This document shows, piece by piece, positions 53,590 to 64,000 of a stretch of 64,000 nucleotides of DNA (position 1 is the first letter of the stretch; each line of letters begins with the position of its first letter). This DNA comes from Cutaneotrichosporon cavernicola (lineage: Eukaryota > Basidiomycota > Tremellomycetes > Trichosporonales > Trichosporonaceae), in contig NC_083393.1 of the NCBI RefSeq assembly GCF_030864355.1, positions 1,612,001 through 1,676,000 on the forward strand. Direction: 5' to 3'. The position numbers were made by a program, and so were the translations under genes. The notes below the pieces were generated by a model. That model ran no database searches and was not told the origin of the DNA. It saw only the letters and a program-made list of their open reading frames with translations.

Positions 53590-54993
53590 ATGACAACACC
53601 AGATCCAACTCACTCTCACAACTACAACAACCACGTCTATCCCACAACCACTACACCCCCACTCGCTCAGCAACCCAGAATCTCAGCCGACCGACCCACC
53701 ACATTGCACACACCCGCCCACACCTTCCAGGTCCCTTCTCTTACCGTCACGTCCCCGGGCGACACAAAGACCCCGCACACCTCAAATCAGCCGCCCTCGA
53801 TCGACGACGACGACGACATGGCAAAAGGCTCGACGTCGCTCATTGACCCACGGTACTGCTGTTGTGGTATGTGCTTTTCTTGATATTGGGGTCAAAGCGC
53901 AATGAGATGCAATCAAGAACGCAAGCTAACAGGCAGCGGTACCGATGGTCAATTCGGGCATCTACGCGATTATCGCAGAGCAAGCGGTGCGGATACAAGA
54001 CAAGAATAAGCTGACCCCAGGCCGTCGCCATCGCAACTGCCGTGCTATGCTTTGTCGCACCGAGTGGTGAGTGTGTGCGCGAGGCCCAAGCTCGTCTTCC
54101 GGGTTTGACCCGGCTTGCTGCGTTGGCCACCTCGATCGGACGAGTTAACCCTCAGTGCCGGGCGTCGCAACACCGCCATTCGTGACGTACATTCTCGCCA
54201 TCGTGTGTCTCGTCGGATTAGCTGTACAGCCCGTAGGCTTTGTGGGCGCTTTCCGCGTGCGTCATGCTTTTGATATTCCGCATCGCATCGCTTCGCTGAC
54301 AGGCAGGAGAAGACCAAGACGTTCCGCATCTACAGTGCGATAAATGGCATCATCACGCTAGTCGCGTTCATTGTTGCGGCAGCCATCATCATCATCTCGG
54401 CGGTCCGGCATGATGCTGCCATGGCAAAATGCATCAAGGATTATTTCACGCCATCGGCTACGGCGAGCCAGCAAGCCCAACAGACGTTGACCGAGGAGAG
54501 CGGGCTGCTGTGCAACGCATTCACGTGGGCCGACGTCGGGCTCATGGGCGGCCTGTGGGTCATCTTAGCCCTCACGCAGTCGTACTTCGTCTACTGCACG
54601 CGCAAGTACGGCGTGAGCCAGGTCAAGGACCACAAGCTCTACCACTCGGTGTACAGCGAGAACCCCGAGGCGTTCACCATGAGCATTCTCCAGAGCAAGC
54701 GCTACAACGGAACCGACAGTGTCATGTGGACAAACTCGATGGCGGCACCTAGCGGACCACGCGGAGATGACTGGGACGCGCGCCCGAGCTACGAGAGCGG
54801 TCGGCACGAGCCGGGCCCAGACGCTGGCGGCGCGTACTACAACCACGCGCGCGGGTACACGGACGGCCGCGAGGAGTACAGCTACGGCGACACCCCCGCA
54901 GGCCCGTCTAACCCGTACGCGTTCAATGCGCCGGGCGGCGGTTACGTCGACCCCGTTAACCCGGCTACCATGCCCGGCGCAAACAAGGTCTAG
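53590..54993 (+). CDS. four-span membrane protein, unknown
   Basis: Five exons (53590-53866, 53937-53986, 54021-54066, 54156-54256, 54307-54993) give 386 residues. A disordered, Thr/Pro/His-rich N-terminus of about 85 residues ends in RYCCCA, a cysteine cluster just before membrane span 1, possibly palmitoylated. Four spans follow: about residues 95-125, 130-155, 175-200 and 250-272. Between spans 3 and 4 lies a loop of about 45 residues with two Cys (KCIKDYF and LLCNAF) like the large loop of tetraspanin-type proteins, but no CCG motif. The cytosolic tail of about 110 residues is Gly/Tyr/Asp-rich. I recognise no characterised family. The 50- and 46-nt exons keep frame and hydrophobicity. Confidence 0.8.
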
Positions 54994-55370
54994 ACCAGTA
55001 TTCCCTATCCAAAGTACGATACCACGGAGGCGCAGAGGTCGGTAGCAAGTCTGCCGTGGCAATAAGCGAGCCCGGTAGCAGAGGACACTGGATACATGTT
55101 TGTGGTTAACGGCCAGATTTGTCATGCATGTGTGAGCATTGGTGGCGGGTGTGGGCTGGTGGAGCAGTGGTTGGAAAGGAGGGCGCAGGCAAAGCAAAAA
55201 TACCAAGCTGGTCGTGCGATGTGCACAGTAGTGCTTCCCCAGTTGACCCGTCCACCATCACTAGCTGACCGCGCCCAGTAGGCGCTTGGGCTCTTCCTTA
55301 TCTTGGGGCCCGTTCAAGCTGAACAATGCATCACCTGCTCCCCTTCACATACCTACATCCCCTCGCCGAC
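54994..55370. other. convergent 3' region
   Basis: 377 bp between two genes that face each other; no feature seen. Confidence 0.4.
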
Positions 55371-57735
55371 CTACATCGCCTCGCCGAGCAACAGATCGAA
55401 CCTCCCACCTCCCCCTCCTCCTCCTCCTGTACCCTTCGTCTCCACCTTCTTCTCCTTCTTCTTCTTCTTCGGGGACACAGCGACGGCCAGCGCGTCCTTG
55501 GTCCCATCAAGCACAGCCGCGATTGTACGATGCAACTCATGTTCCCAAGTCGGGCTCCATCGCCACCCACTCCCGCGGGCCGGCTCAACCCCGCCCAGCA
55601 AAGAGTGTAAAGCAGACCCCGAGACGAACACGTATGGCGTGAGGTGTGTCAGGTCCTCCCCCTCATCAGGGGTGAGGAGGAGCGCCTGCGCCAACGCCAG
55701 CGTGTCGAGCAATGCCGCTGAGAATTGTGAAACTAGCTCTGCATTCCGGTTCGTCAGGAGGGGATAGTTGTCGTCCCCTACACTCGATTTGACGGACACA
55801 GCGTCGTCGTCTTCCTCGTCCTCGTCCTCGTCCCAACCGTGCATGCATCCAATGGCGGCGCGGGCCACGGATTCGAGCTCGGCACGACGCCAGCGGCGAC
55901 CGGCAAGGCCGTTTGGATCCGACTCAGCCGAGGAGAGGACACATATCCGCAGCGCGCAAGCTAGTGGTTGTAATTTTGTAGGGAGGGAGGCAATGGCGGG
56001 ATTGGCGCCCAGAGCGTCGAGATACGCTTCTAGTCGTTTCTCAAGGGGCTCGAGGCATAGTGGACCCTTGTCATCTTCGGGTGGGGGGAGCTCGAGCTCG
56101 CGCCCGCCGACACGCGTGCTGCTCCCCTGCCGCAGGTACTCGGTCACGACACGGCGCGGCGAAACCTCCTCCTCCGGCACTTTGGCCGCGGGTTTCGGGC
56201 CCGGGTTCGCCTCGGCCTCGACTTCCAGTTGTTCCTCCCCTTCCTCTTGGACCTCGGACGACTGGATCGACAGTCCACCAAGTAGCTCGGCGGCTTCGGG
56301 GTCCTGCCTCGCCACGTCGAGTTCCTGGTCGCTTGGACCTGACCAACGCAATCCCAATGCCGCATCGACGATGGCGTATGTCACCCGTCGCGCTGCGGTC
56401 GGTATCCTCCCTGCCCGCGCCGAGGGACCGGATGGATTCTCGAGGACGCCCCACAAATACACCCTGTCGGGGTGTAACCACGCAGACGTAACGAGGTTGA
56501 GGTGTCCCCTCCTCTGGGCGGCCGCGTACGCCTCCGGCGCTCCGGTCTTTGGTAACTCGCCCTCGACAGGGGTAGCGACGCGCGACGTGCGCGCTGCGCA
56601 CCCGCCATCGAGCTCGCCGCAGAACGGATACACCTCACAGCACACGGGCGTAGGAAGAACGTACTGAATCGTAGAGTTGACAACGGCCTCTACTGTCTCG
56701 GCGAGCTCGCGCTCATCGACATAAGGCCGGATATGGAGTTTACGCACGACCCGCGCGACGAGCTCATATGCCGTATCCGCCGTATGGGAGCCTGGTCGGG
56801 CCTGTGTTTCGCGCAAAATACGCGCGATGCGGTCGATACGGTCACTGAACTTGCCGGTACCCATGCCCGCGCCGCCCGAGTAGTCGTTCCCCGCCAAACT
56901 CGCCAGCAGAGGAAGCATGGTAGTCGGCAGGCGAAGGCGACGCGCTAAGGCGACACTCGTGAAGGCGGGAAGGATTAGCGTTGCCCCAGATGTGCGGGGA
57001 AGGAGGCGGGACGCGGACCGCGCGCGCCCCTTCTTACGTCCAGAAACAGTCGTGAAGCCCCCTCCATTATTCTCGGCGTCGGCGTCGGGGGCGGCCTCGA
57101 CCCATTCCATCAGGTCGAGGGGGATGTATCCCTTCATCTCGGCCGCCGATCCGAGGATAACAAAGTCCGTGTCCTTTCCCAGGACGTATCCCCCAATCGA
57201 GGCCGCGAGAACGACGCATTCGCCATCAGCCTCACCTCGGGGAACAAAGTGCGTCTCGACCTTGAGGCTGGCAAGTGCGGCAGCAAAGGTGTGGCTGGTA
57301 AATGGCGGCAATAGAGAATATCCCTTCTGTCCCACCGGTGAAGAACGGCTCTCCGGTCGAGTAGTGTAGAACAGTCTGGCGGTTTCGACGCCCTGCTGCA
57401 TCCGCCCCAGTAGGGTATTGTGTTTCTCGGGAGGCGACGCGCCATCAAACACGAAGATAGGCTCGATCCCGACCGTTCGCCAAGCACGTACGAGGCGCCG
57501 GACTAGCCTATAGAACTGGAAATACTCACCGCCGCTCGCACACGGCAGCGCGTCAAGGTACAGGTGGTAGATGATGCTGCGTGAGCTCGGTTGTGAATGA
57601 ATGGACTCACCCCCACGCATCGACAACGAGCGGGAGCGGCGGGCGGGTGCTCGCCCCGTCTGGGTCCAGTACGATCGAGCGGCATAGGCTCTGCCGGTTC
57701 TCCTTGAGGAAGGTCTGGAGGCCGTGAACGCCCAT
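55371..57735 (-). CDS. Asteroid-type XPG N-terminal domain protein
   Basis: Two exons (57735-57611 and 57576-55371; 34-nt intron) give 776 residues. The start MGVHGLQTFLKENRQSL and PLVVDAWG, then FYRLVRRLVRAWRTVGIEPIFVFDGASP, is the XPG/FEN1 N-terminal layout. ETHFVPRGEADGECVVLAA and GYVLGKDTDFVIL give the XPG-I part with acidic metal ligands, fewer than in active FEN1. The helix-hairpin-helix region is replaced by the Asteroid region (LASLAGNDYSGG). Asteroid-family proteins are FEN1 relatives of poorly known function, linked to DNA damage signalling in some eukaryotes. The C-terminus has a Lys-rich run (KKKKKEKK) then a glycine run, from microsatellite-like DNA. Confidence 0.88.
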
Positions 57736-58134
57736 GGCTAGTTGGTGATGCTGGTGATTGTCGAGTTGAAGAGATTTCGTCAGCGTTTTAGTCCGGTGGA
57801 GGTCAAGGTGGAGGTCGGGGTGGAGGTGGCGCTGTGCGTGATAATTGCTGCCAAGGCCAACGACCACCCAAAGTTTGGTAGTGAACGGGTCAGTCTGCAA
57901 GCATGCATGGGAATAACGGCCTTGACATGGCTTGAGCGTGTATGCAGATCCTAGATATGCTAATATCGGATGTTCCGGCTGCTCTCATCAGTTGTGCATT
58001 ACGGTGACTGCCTTCTCTCCACGACGCTGCCTGAAATACCGCGAAACAAAGCCGCGGTTTCTTCGCACCTCCCTTCCCTTCACCCTTCCAACAATCAAAA
58101 AGCAATTCTCGGAGACACGCTCCAAGCTTTCGTA
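57736..58134. other. Asteroid promoter region
   Basis: 399 bp upstream of the Asteroid gene up to tRNA-Gly; no other feature. Confidence 0.4.
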
Positions 58135-58205
58135 TACATCAGGAGGGAGTCGAACCCCCGCCGAACGCATGGCAAGCGTCCATGATACCGTTTCACCACT
58201 GATGT
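58135..58205 (-). tRNA. tRNA-Gly(GCC), no intron
   Basis: 71 nt. The acceptor stem ACATCAG/CTGATGT is perfectly paired, the anticodon stem GACGC/GCGTT surrounds TTGCCAT, giving GCC, and the T arm is normal. The 5' base is A rather than the usual G. It is the only intronless tRNA gene here. Confidence 0.92.
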
Positions 58206-59035
58206 AGGCGATGCTGTTGTGAGTTTTTCCATGGACTGATATCGCGAGTGCGGAGTGCTAGGCCGCCCATGTCACTTATCTACTCCTCTTCCATTCAAAA
58301 CACTGAGGGATAACGGTAACTTGACATGTGGAAGTTGCAAGTTGCAATTTGTGAGTGCCACAGTCTGGACACGGTAGCCCACGCACTACAGCCGAGCCCC
58401 AACTTGTTAACAGTACTCGTACGGCACAGAGTGGGTGTATGTTTTCCAATCGACATTCTGGTCTAGTGCACAAATACGGCTCTAACTAGGCCCTAAACGG
58501 GTGTACGGGGAGTGGCGCCAATGAGTATTGGCGTGCAGGCATTGTCAGCGCGTTTACTGCTAACAAAGCTTGAAACTGGGATGGTTCTCCCGTCGCTGCG
58601 TTACCAATACATGGCTCTGGTGATAACCAGAGCAGGTCAGCTTCATAATTTCGTACATACAAGCGCTGTACCCGTATCCATCCGGTCGCAACAAGTCAAG
58701 CTTGGCGAATACAATACACCAACGTGGCAATGCATTATTATGTATTCTTGTGACCAAGCCGTTCCTTCCGAGTATGGGTATATACCCTGCTGTTTATAAC
58801 CTATCGGCCGAGCCGGCATGAAACTCCAACCTCCAACCTTCGGATGACACTGCCACATTGACATCTCTGCTCCGCAACGCCAGACCCAAATCGTCCCACT
58901 CTCCCCCTCCCACGTACCTCGGACATTCCGCACGACCGCACTTGGCTTAGACAACCACCAAACCACGTAGAATCGCCCCAGGGAAAAGAGGGGTGTCTCA
59001 GAACTCGTTCAAGGTAAGAATACGAAATTCAGCTC
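58206..59035. other. gene-free stretch between tRNA genes
   Basis: No exon or RNA gene supported in these 830 bp. Confidence 0.45.
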
Positions 59036-59142
59036 GGCCACTTAGCTCAGCTGGTTAGAGCGCATGCTTAACACGAGCACCAGTCTTCAACGACTGCGTC
59101 GAGTTACGCATGAGGTCGGCGGTTCGATTCCGCCAGAGGTCA
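59036..59142 (+). tRNA. tRNA-Val(AAC) with 33-nt intron
   Basis: The mature sequence matches the two Val(AAC) genes at 34-36 kb except one T-loop-side base, and has the same A-A opposition in the acceptor stem. The intron is 33 nt instead of 15; only its ends (CG... and ...GAGTTA) resemble the short form, with about 18 nt inserted. Confidence 0.9.
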
Positions 59143-59499
59143 TCGCTTTTGCACTGGGTCGCCTGGATATGTATGCATGCGGTTATTGTTTTGGCCTAAC
59201 GGAGGGGGATGGCGTGGGGGAGGTTGGAGAACGGCCTGGTTTGGCTGTTTGGCGGAGGTGTGGCACTGGAGTGTGACGATTTCGGCACTGCGATCGTCAT
59301 CTGCCCCCTTCACGTAGGCATATGTGCTCACGCGGAGAACCCTGTCCCGCATGGAGCACACACTGGATGTCTTTAGGTGATCGTCTGATGTTGTCCACCA
59401 GACGCAACACCATCACGCACTCAAACCCCGCTCCAGCCCATCATCACCTGGTCCCGAAAAAAGAGAGCCTGAGCTCGAGCAGCTGATAGACGCGCTCAT
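59143..59499. other. gene-free spacer
   Basis: 357 bp between tRNA-Val and tRNA-Trp; nothing identified. Confidence 0.4.
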
Positions 59500-59599
59500 C
59501 GACCCCTGTGCGACTTGAACACACGACCGTCAGGAAACTTCATCGAAGGATGCTATTCCACATTGGAATCTGACACTCTACCAACTGAGTTAAGGAGTC
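59500..59599 (-). tRNA. tRNA-Trp(CCA) with intron
   Basis: The acceptor stem GACTCCT/AGGGGTC pairs (one G-U). The D arm ACTC/GAGT fixes numbering so that CCA falls at 34-36. The anticodon stem has one A-C opposition next to the loop. An intron of about 28 nt follows. T arm GTGTG-TTCAAGT-CGCAC; discriminator G. It is nearly identical to the copy at 61347-61446 on the other strand. Confidence 0.85.
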
Positions 59600-60381
59600 G
59601 TTGGTGATTGTTGATTCTGGAACCTCGTTTTCTGCAAAGCGGTAGGTTTTTGCCATCACCGTTTACTCTCCAGATCGACTCTTGCTGTCAAGGGGTTGGA
59701 AGTCTGTCTTTAATGTTTTAACGGAGGTCAGTTCTCGTTCAATTCTCTGGTTTTCGGATGTTCAAGTTTTGACCGCATCATCCATCGACTCTGCCAAGGG
59801 AAGGCACCGTCGTTTGCGGTACCGAATGCGATACCGAACGCGATACCAGGAGCAGGAGAACGACGATCCTTAAGGGGGTATCAGCGCCAGAGCCCTTGGT
59901 AACGGGCAGGCGAGGATGCCGAGGAGGATGGCGTAACTACCGGATAACGGCGGCCTTCGTCTCCTTCTCGTTTCCGGCTCCCCTGCTCAGTTCCTCTCAT
60001 TGAAGCGCGGGGGGTGTTTGGAGGTTCTGACTAATAATCCATGCTGTTGTGAGGGAGAACGCATTAGCTGGTGAACGTTCCATGTTCCCAAGGCGGTCGT
60101 CATCACACTTTGTGGCAGCACCTTTACATCGCCCACCAACTACAGGCCTTCGTATGCTCCATACTGGCGCAATTGGCTTACACGTCGACCTCTGTACACT
60201 CAGTCCGGCAAGCTCTAGACTTGGATCCAGTTAACCTCCTCGTCCGTGTCGAAATCACGATACGCCAGATCGCCCGCCCAAACCACCCTCCTGTCATCGT
60301 TAGGACCGCCAGACATCCGTTCCTGGCCTCCTGTGCACGGACTTGCCAACACACAGATCAAAAGATGGAGCTGCGCTGTGC
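59600..60381. other. gene-free stretch
   Basis: 782 bp with no supportable gene. Confidence 0.45.
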
Positions 60382-60480
60382 TTCCCCCTAGCCGACTTGA
60401 ACGACTGACCTCGTCATCGATTCTCTCTCGCTTGACAAGCTGAATACTAGTGACGCGCTCTACCACTGAGCTAAGAGGGA
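60382..60480 (-). tRNA. tRNA-Thr(AGT) with intron
   Basis: The acceptor stem TCCCTCT/AGGGGGA pairs with one U-G, the D arm is GCTC/GAGC, and the anticodon stem CGTCA/TGACG surrounds AGT with an intron of about 27 nt. T arm AGTCG-TTCAAGT-CGGCT. Confidence 0.88.
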
Positions 60481-61346
60481 GACGCTGGTAAAGTGATGTT
60501 GGCTGACCATTTGAGGCGCGGTTTGCAGACGTAGCTGGGCGATTTGGACTTGTATGGACTGCGCGGTCTTCCTGTCGCGATTGCCAGAGAAGCCTAGAAG
60601 ACCTCCCAAGACAAGAGGAGAACCGTGACGAGGTATTTTCCACAGCTTTCGCTTCATCGTCATCGCGACTTGCCGTCGCCACTGATATGAAAGCTTACTG
60701 CGTTTATTGTCATGGGGATTTGCTCTGTCCTCCCTGGGCTACACACCACATGGAAGCTAGAAGGTTACAAGATCTAGATTCAGTGATCCTACGGCAATTA
60801 CCACGAAGTGGCGCCAAGTTACTGTGTGACGGACCGTCCGAGAAGATACAGTCCCCAGCACGTCATGTGACTCTGCCACACTCGCGCAGGGAGGCCGGCC
60901 CCCGTTTCCTTTGTGCTCAGGAGTCCAAGTGGGCCTTATACTGGCTCAGCTGAGGATTGGGGCATAGTTACCTTACTTGCGTAGGAGACTGCATCTGTCT
61001 TGACGAGCAGTCGAACCTCGCGAAGCAGACGACCAACCTCAAGACAAACTGGACCAAACTAGCCCCTGAACAAAGGAAGAAGCGGCCAGATGCTCAAGAA
61101 CAGTGCCGTCAACAGTGTCAACACGGCCAAGACCCGGTGGAAGACCTCCAGATTTCCGCGCTGACGCACCACTACTCCAATAGATTGCAGCAAGATAGTC
61201 GACGCCTGCAGACCACTCTACTATTGTAAGCCGTTGCACCCGTCACCTTCAGTCCTCTCCAAAGGCTCGACAGATCACACCCACACTGGGACAGTGTAAC
61301 ACCCTCCTGCAACTTACCCAGGACAAAAAGTACGAATGCCGTGCTA
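60481..61346. other. gene-free stretch
   Basis: 866 bp between tRNA-Thr and tRNA-Trp. No exon or RNA gene supported. Confidence 0.45.
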
Positions 61347-61446
61347 GACTCCTTAACTCAGTTGGTAGAGTGTCAGATTCCAATGCGGAATAGCATCCTT
61401 CGATGAAGTTTCCTGACGGTCGTGTGTTCAAGTCGCACAGGGGTCG
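61347..61446 (+). tRNA. tRNA-Trp(CCA) with intron, second copy
   Basis: The same 100-nt gene as 59500-59599 but inverted; it differs by one base in the intron. Same anticodon, T arm and discriminator G. Confidence 0.85.
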
Positions 61447-61850
61447 AAACAGAGCATCCGCTAGTTCAGAGGGCTACAGGATATCTTTTGCTGGGCTCCA
61501 GGAGCAGCGAGAATGTTTTGGGAGAGAGTGCGCTGTGATGGGATGAAGTGGATGCGGACCGTGCGGGGTGGTTTTGGCGTGCGGTAAGAGAATTACGCAT
61601 CAGGCCATGATGCTGAAGCACATGTAAGGTCAATATTGCCTACGCATGTACACAGGTATCCCGGAAATATGAAAGCAGCGCGCCAAAGCGACAGGATGAG
61701 TATGCGTGGCAGGTTGACATTACAGCTGTGGCATTACCACTCCGACACAACGGTATTGAGGTGCCTGGTTGCGAGCGGAATCAAATCCTGACCTCCACCC
61801 GACTGATGTCCATTTCGCCCGACGAACTCACTTGTTGACAACCCACCGCC
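61447..61850. other. MED27 promoter region
   Basis: 404 bp between tRNA-Trp and the MED27 ATG; no distinct element recognised. Confidence 0.4.
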
Positions 61851-62991
61851 ATGGCCACAACACAACAGCCGCCCGCAGAGGGTGCGGCGAACGGCGCGCC
61901 CAGTGGTCCGCCGACGCTGTCGACTATTACTAGTCTCCCGCCTCTCCCGCATCCGCTGCATCCGCGCGGCCAGAGCAACACCGAGGCCTTCCGGGTCATG
62001 CGCATGCTTGGCGAGAATGCGAGCAACGGTGTCGTCGGTGAGTCGGGTTTCATTCAGGACTCTTCATTGTGCCGACTTCCGGAGCGCAGCTGTCGTTTCC
62101 GTTCAGCTAATGCGTCAATGAGCTAAGCTGATCTCAGACTACCCCTACCCCTCGAACACCGAGTACCCGCTTCCGCCGCTGCCCCCAATCCCCGTCCCGA
62201 CCGGCACCTCTCGACGCCGTCGTGCCGAGCCAGTATCACACGCAGCCGTGCCCATTCCCGTCCCCCCGATCCCCGAGACATCCTACCTCTTCGGCCCGCA
62301 CTCCCTCGAGTCGGCAGTCAAGGCGCACAACGAGGTCCATCCCCAGATTGGCATATCTATACATTACGACCGCAGCGCACTGCTCGTCCACCTCGGCGGA
62401 TTGGGATACATGTGGTGTCTTATACGCACGCTTGGTGCAAAAGACGCGGGCGATACCGGCGTGCTTGGGGCGAGATCGTTCCATAGCCGCGAGGCTAGAG
62501 TGAGCTCTCCACTGACAAACATAGTTGGCTGACTGAAGCCACCACCCATCCACGCCGTTGCGCCGCCGGGTCCGTCGCTCGTCTTCGGAGAACACCTGAA
62601 GAAGCTCCACCTTTCCGTGATTACGCTACTCCACCGCCTCCCGTACGAGGTTACACTCTTAGAGTCGCCGTGTTATCGGTGTGGCAAGTTCCTATCTGAT
62701 ATTGATGGCTTGCCTCTCAATGCGTCTGGGTGGATTCCGCCATCGCCCAAGTCAAGCGATGGCGTGAAGTTTAATGAGAAGGCTGATGAGGAGATGGACG
62801 TTGATGGGGACGAAAAGAAGGAGGACAGGATGGGCGAGAAGAAGGAGGATAAGAAGGAGGACAAGAAGGACGGGGAGAAGAAGGAGGACAAGGAGGGAGA
62901 CAAGAACGGAGAGGCGAAGAAGCCCGAGACAGAGGAGGATGACAAGGAGGGTCGATGGGTCAAGTGGCATGCGTCATGTCGAGCACCATAA
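61851..62991 (+). CDS. MED27: Mediator complex subunit 27
   Basis: Three exons (61851-62037, 62138-62499, 62539-62991) give 333 residues. A Pro-rich N-terminal third and a segment rich in aliphatic residues (ALLVHLGGLGYMWCLIRTLG) precede the C-terminal zinc-ribbon-like end of Med27. The first knuckle is CYRCGKFLS around residue 220, followed by DGLPLN; the second half is WVKWHASCRAP at the very end. Between them lies an unusual run of about 65 residues that is almost all Lys, Glu and Asp. Med27 sits in the Mediator tail and links activators to RNA polymerase II. The call rests on the C-terminal pattern; the first half is diverged, so confidence is moderate. Confidence 0.7.
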
Positions 62992-63104
62992 GGGGCGCCT
63001 GGCGACATATACGAATACAGTCACTGTTGTAATAGGTTACATATGGAGACAACAAGGACATGTAATAGGGGTTGCAGGGGCAATGCAGTTAGCGGAAGAT
63101 GTGG

Positions 63105-64000
63105 TCATGCGACGGGCTTGAAGCCGGGCGGGAAGACCTGACGCGCATTGACGTTGATTCTGGCGGTCGAGATCCACCGCTTTACGGCAGCGAGAGTGGG
63201 AGAGTCGTCTTCTCGAGGACGCAAATGCGCAGGGAGCGAATCCTCCAATATCCTCGGAACGCCGTGATACGCCTGCCGTCCGCGACCAGACATGATGAGC
63301 ACGTCACCAGAACGGAGTATGAGCGGGCGTGGCGGGTCGGCGCGGTCACCAGAGCCCAGGAGGAAGAGAGCCGCGTGGCCGAGTCTGCTGTCAGCTGCCG
63401 TTCCAACTTTAAGCTGACGAAATGGAGACGAGTGGCCTGCTGTTGTCCAGCTCGGAGCGGTCAACGTGCGCCATGAGCGTGTCGTTCAGCTGGTAGAAGT
63501 TGACGATGCCGGTGTCTGGCTCTGTCGTTAGCTCTCTACATCCCGGCAGCTACACACCGTAGTCCTCCGACCAGGCTGCAAAGTTAGGCGTGTTCTCGGC
63601 CTCGGTGCCGGCATACACCTGGTCCCAGGGGACGATGTTGACAACCTCGCGGCACTGCTTGGCCAGATCGGGCGGGAACGGGATCGGTGTGTCTGTCGAG
63701 AAGTCGTACGACTTGGTCGACCACTGCTGTAAGCTTGGCCAGTATCGTAGCTCACTTGGTACACCCATCCGAGGTTGGCCCAGCGTATCTCCTTCATGAG
63801 CGCCCCGACGCTCTTGGTCCCAGCCTTGAGACTCATCGCGTCGCCCGTCCACGTCGCGTTGCGGCGCTTGACCTCGTCAAAACCCATCGTGAACGCCGGC
63901 GCAGTTTCGATGAGTGGCCGCGTGCCAGCTGTCCGCTGCGCTTCCTCCGTGCGTGAGGCGCGCTCATCCTCATCGAGCTCGAGGTGGCGCGGCAGAACGG
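63105..64000 (-). CDS. ALKBH1: AlkB-family 2-oxoglutarate/Fe(II) dioxygenase (ALKBH1-like), 5' part beyond window
   Basis: Visible exons are 64000-63756 (continuing to the right), 63723-63558, 63521-63419 and 63384-63105. The first reads in frame from the edge: GFDEVKRRNATWTGDAMSLK, then LGWVYQWSTKSYDF. NFYQLNDTLMAHVDRSELD contains the His-x-Asp iron pair. SLGHAALFLLGS, RSGDVLIMSG and YHGVPRIL follow, with the second His in YHG and the 2-oxoglutarate Arg in ARINVNARQVF. ALKBH1-type enzymes demethylate tRNA or DNA (m1A, m6A or m5C oxidation), depending on lineage. The acceptor of the first visible intron is a tandem CAGCAG; I used the second CAG, which matches family length. One donor is GTCAGC, less usual. 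The start codon is not in the window. Confidence 0.88.

Noticed and set aside
55768..56667. 299-codon plus-strand frame rich in Ser
   Set aside because: Antisense of the Asteroid-type gene; poly-Ser arises from acidic codons read backwards.

Overview
The window looks like nuclear DNA of a GC-rich basidiomycete yeast, most likely a tremellomycete (Trichosporonales is a guess from gene style, not tested). The evidence is dense housekeeping genes on both strands, many GT-AG introns of only about 30-50 nt with CTNAC-type branch sites and CAG/TAG/AAG acceptors, Zn2Cys6 and fungal MFS families, and ten nuclear tRNA genes of which nine carry introns. I rebuilt 26 protein-coding genes by splicing; in almost every case the exon sum keeps a single open frame from ATG to stop.

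Left part (1-10 kb) is gene-poor: a tRNA-Ser, a 7-exon gene fusing an alpha/beta-hydrolase to an SMP-30/gluconolactonase domain, an orphan multi-membrane-span protein, a tRNA-Ile and several minisatellites.

The most interesting region is 10.2-21.7 kb. It holds two secreted GH24 lysozymes (one with an SH3-like domain), an UNC93-like transporter, a BadF/BadG-type amino-sugar kinase, an N-acetylmuramic acid 6-phosphate etherase (MurQ family), a Zn2Cys6 regulator and a short-chain dehydrogenase. Read together this is a candidate fungal gene cluster for digesting bacterial peptidoglycan and burning its MurNAc: cleave the glycan outside, import, phosphorylate, then split the lactyl ether to GlcNAc-6-phosphate and D-lactate. 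Family calls are strong; the pathway as a unit is inference.

From 22 kb to the right end the content is ordinary fungal housekeeping: CDK5RAP1 (tRNA methylthiotransferase), an F-box protein, a Dal5-type MFS permease, TIP41, mitochondrial IDH1, a Trm140-type tRNA methyltransferase, a CRAL-TRIO protein with two microexons, a small basic protein, a Pep7/rabenosyn FYVE protein, a disordered protein, a class I sirtuin, a prenylated ubiquitin-fold protein (UBL3), ribosomal protein eL14, a four-span membrane protein, an Asteroid/XPG-N protein, Mediator subunit 27 and, cut by the right edge, an ALKBH1-like dioxygenase. A tRNA-rich, protein-free stretch (57.7-61.8 kb) lies between the Asteroid and MED27 genes.
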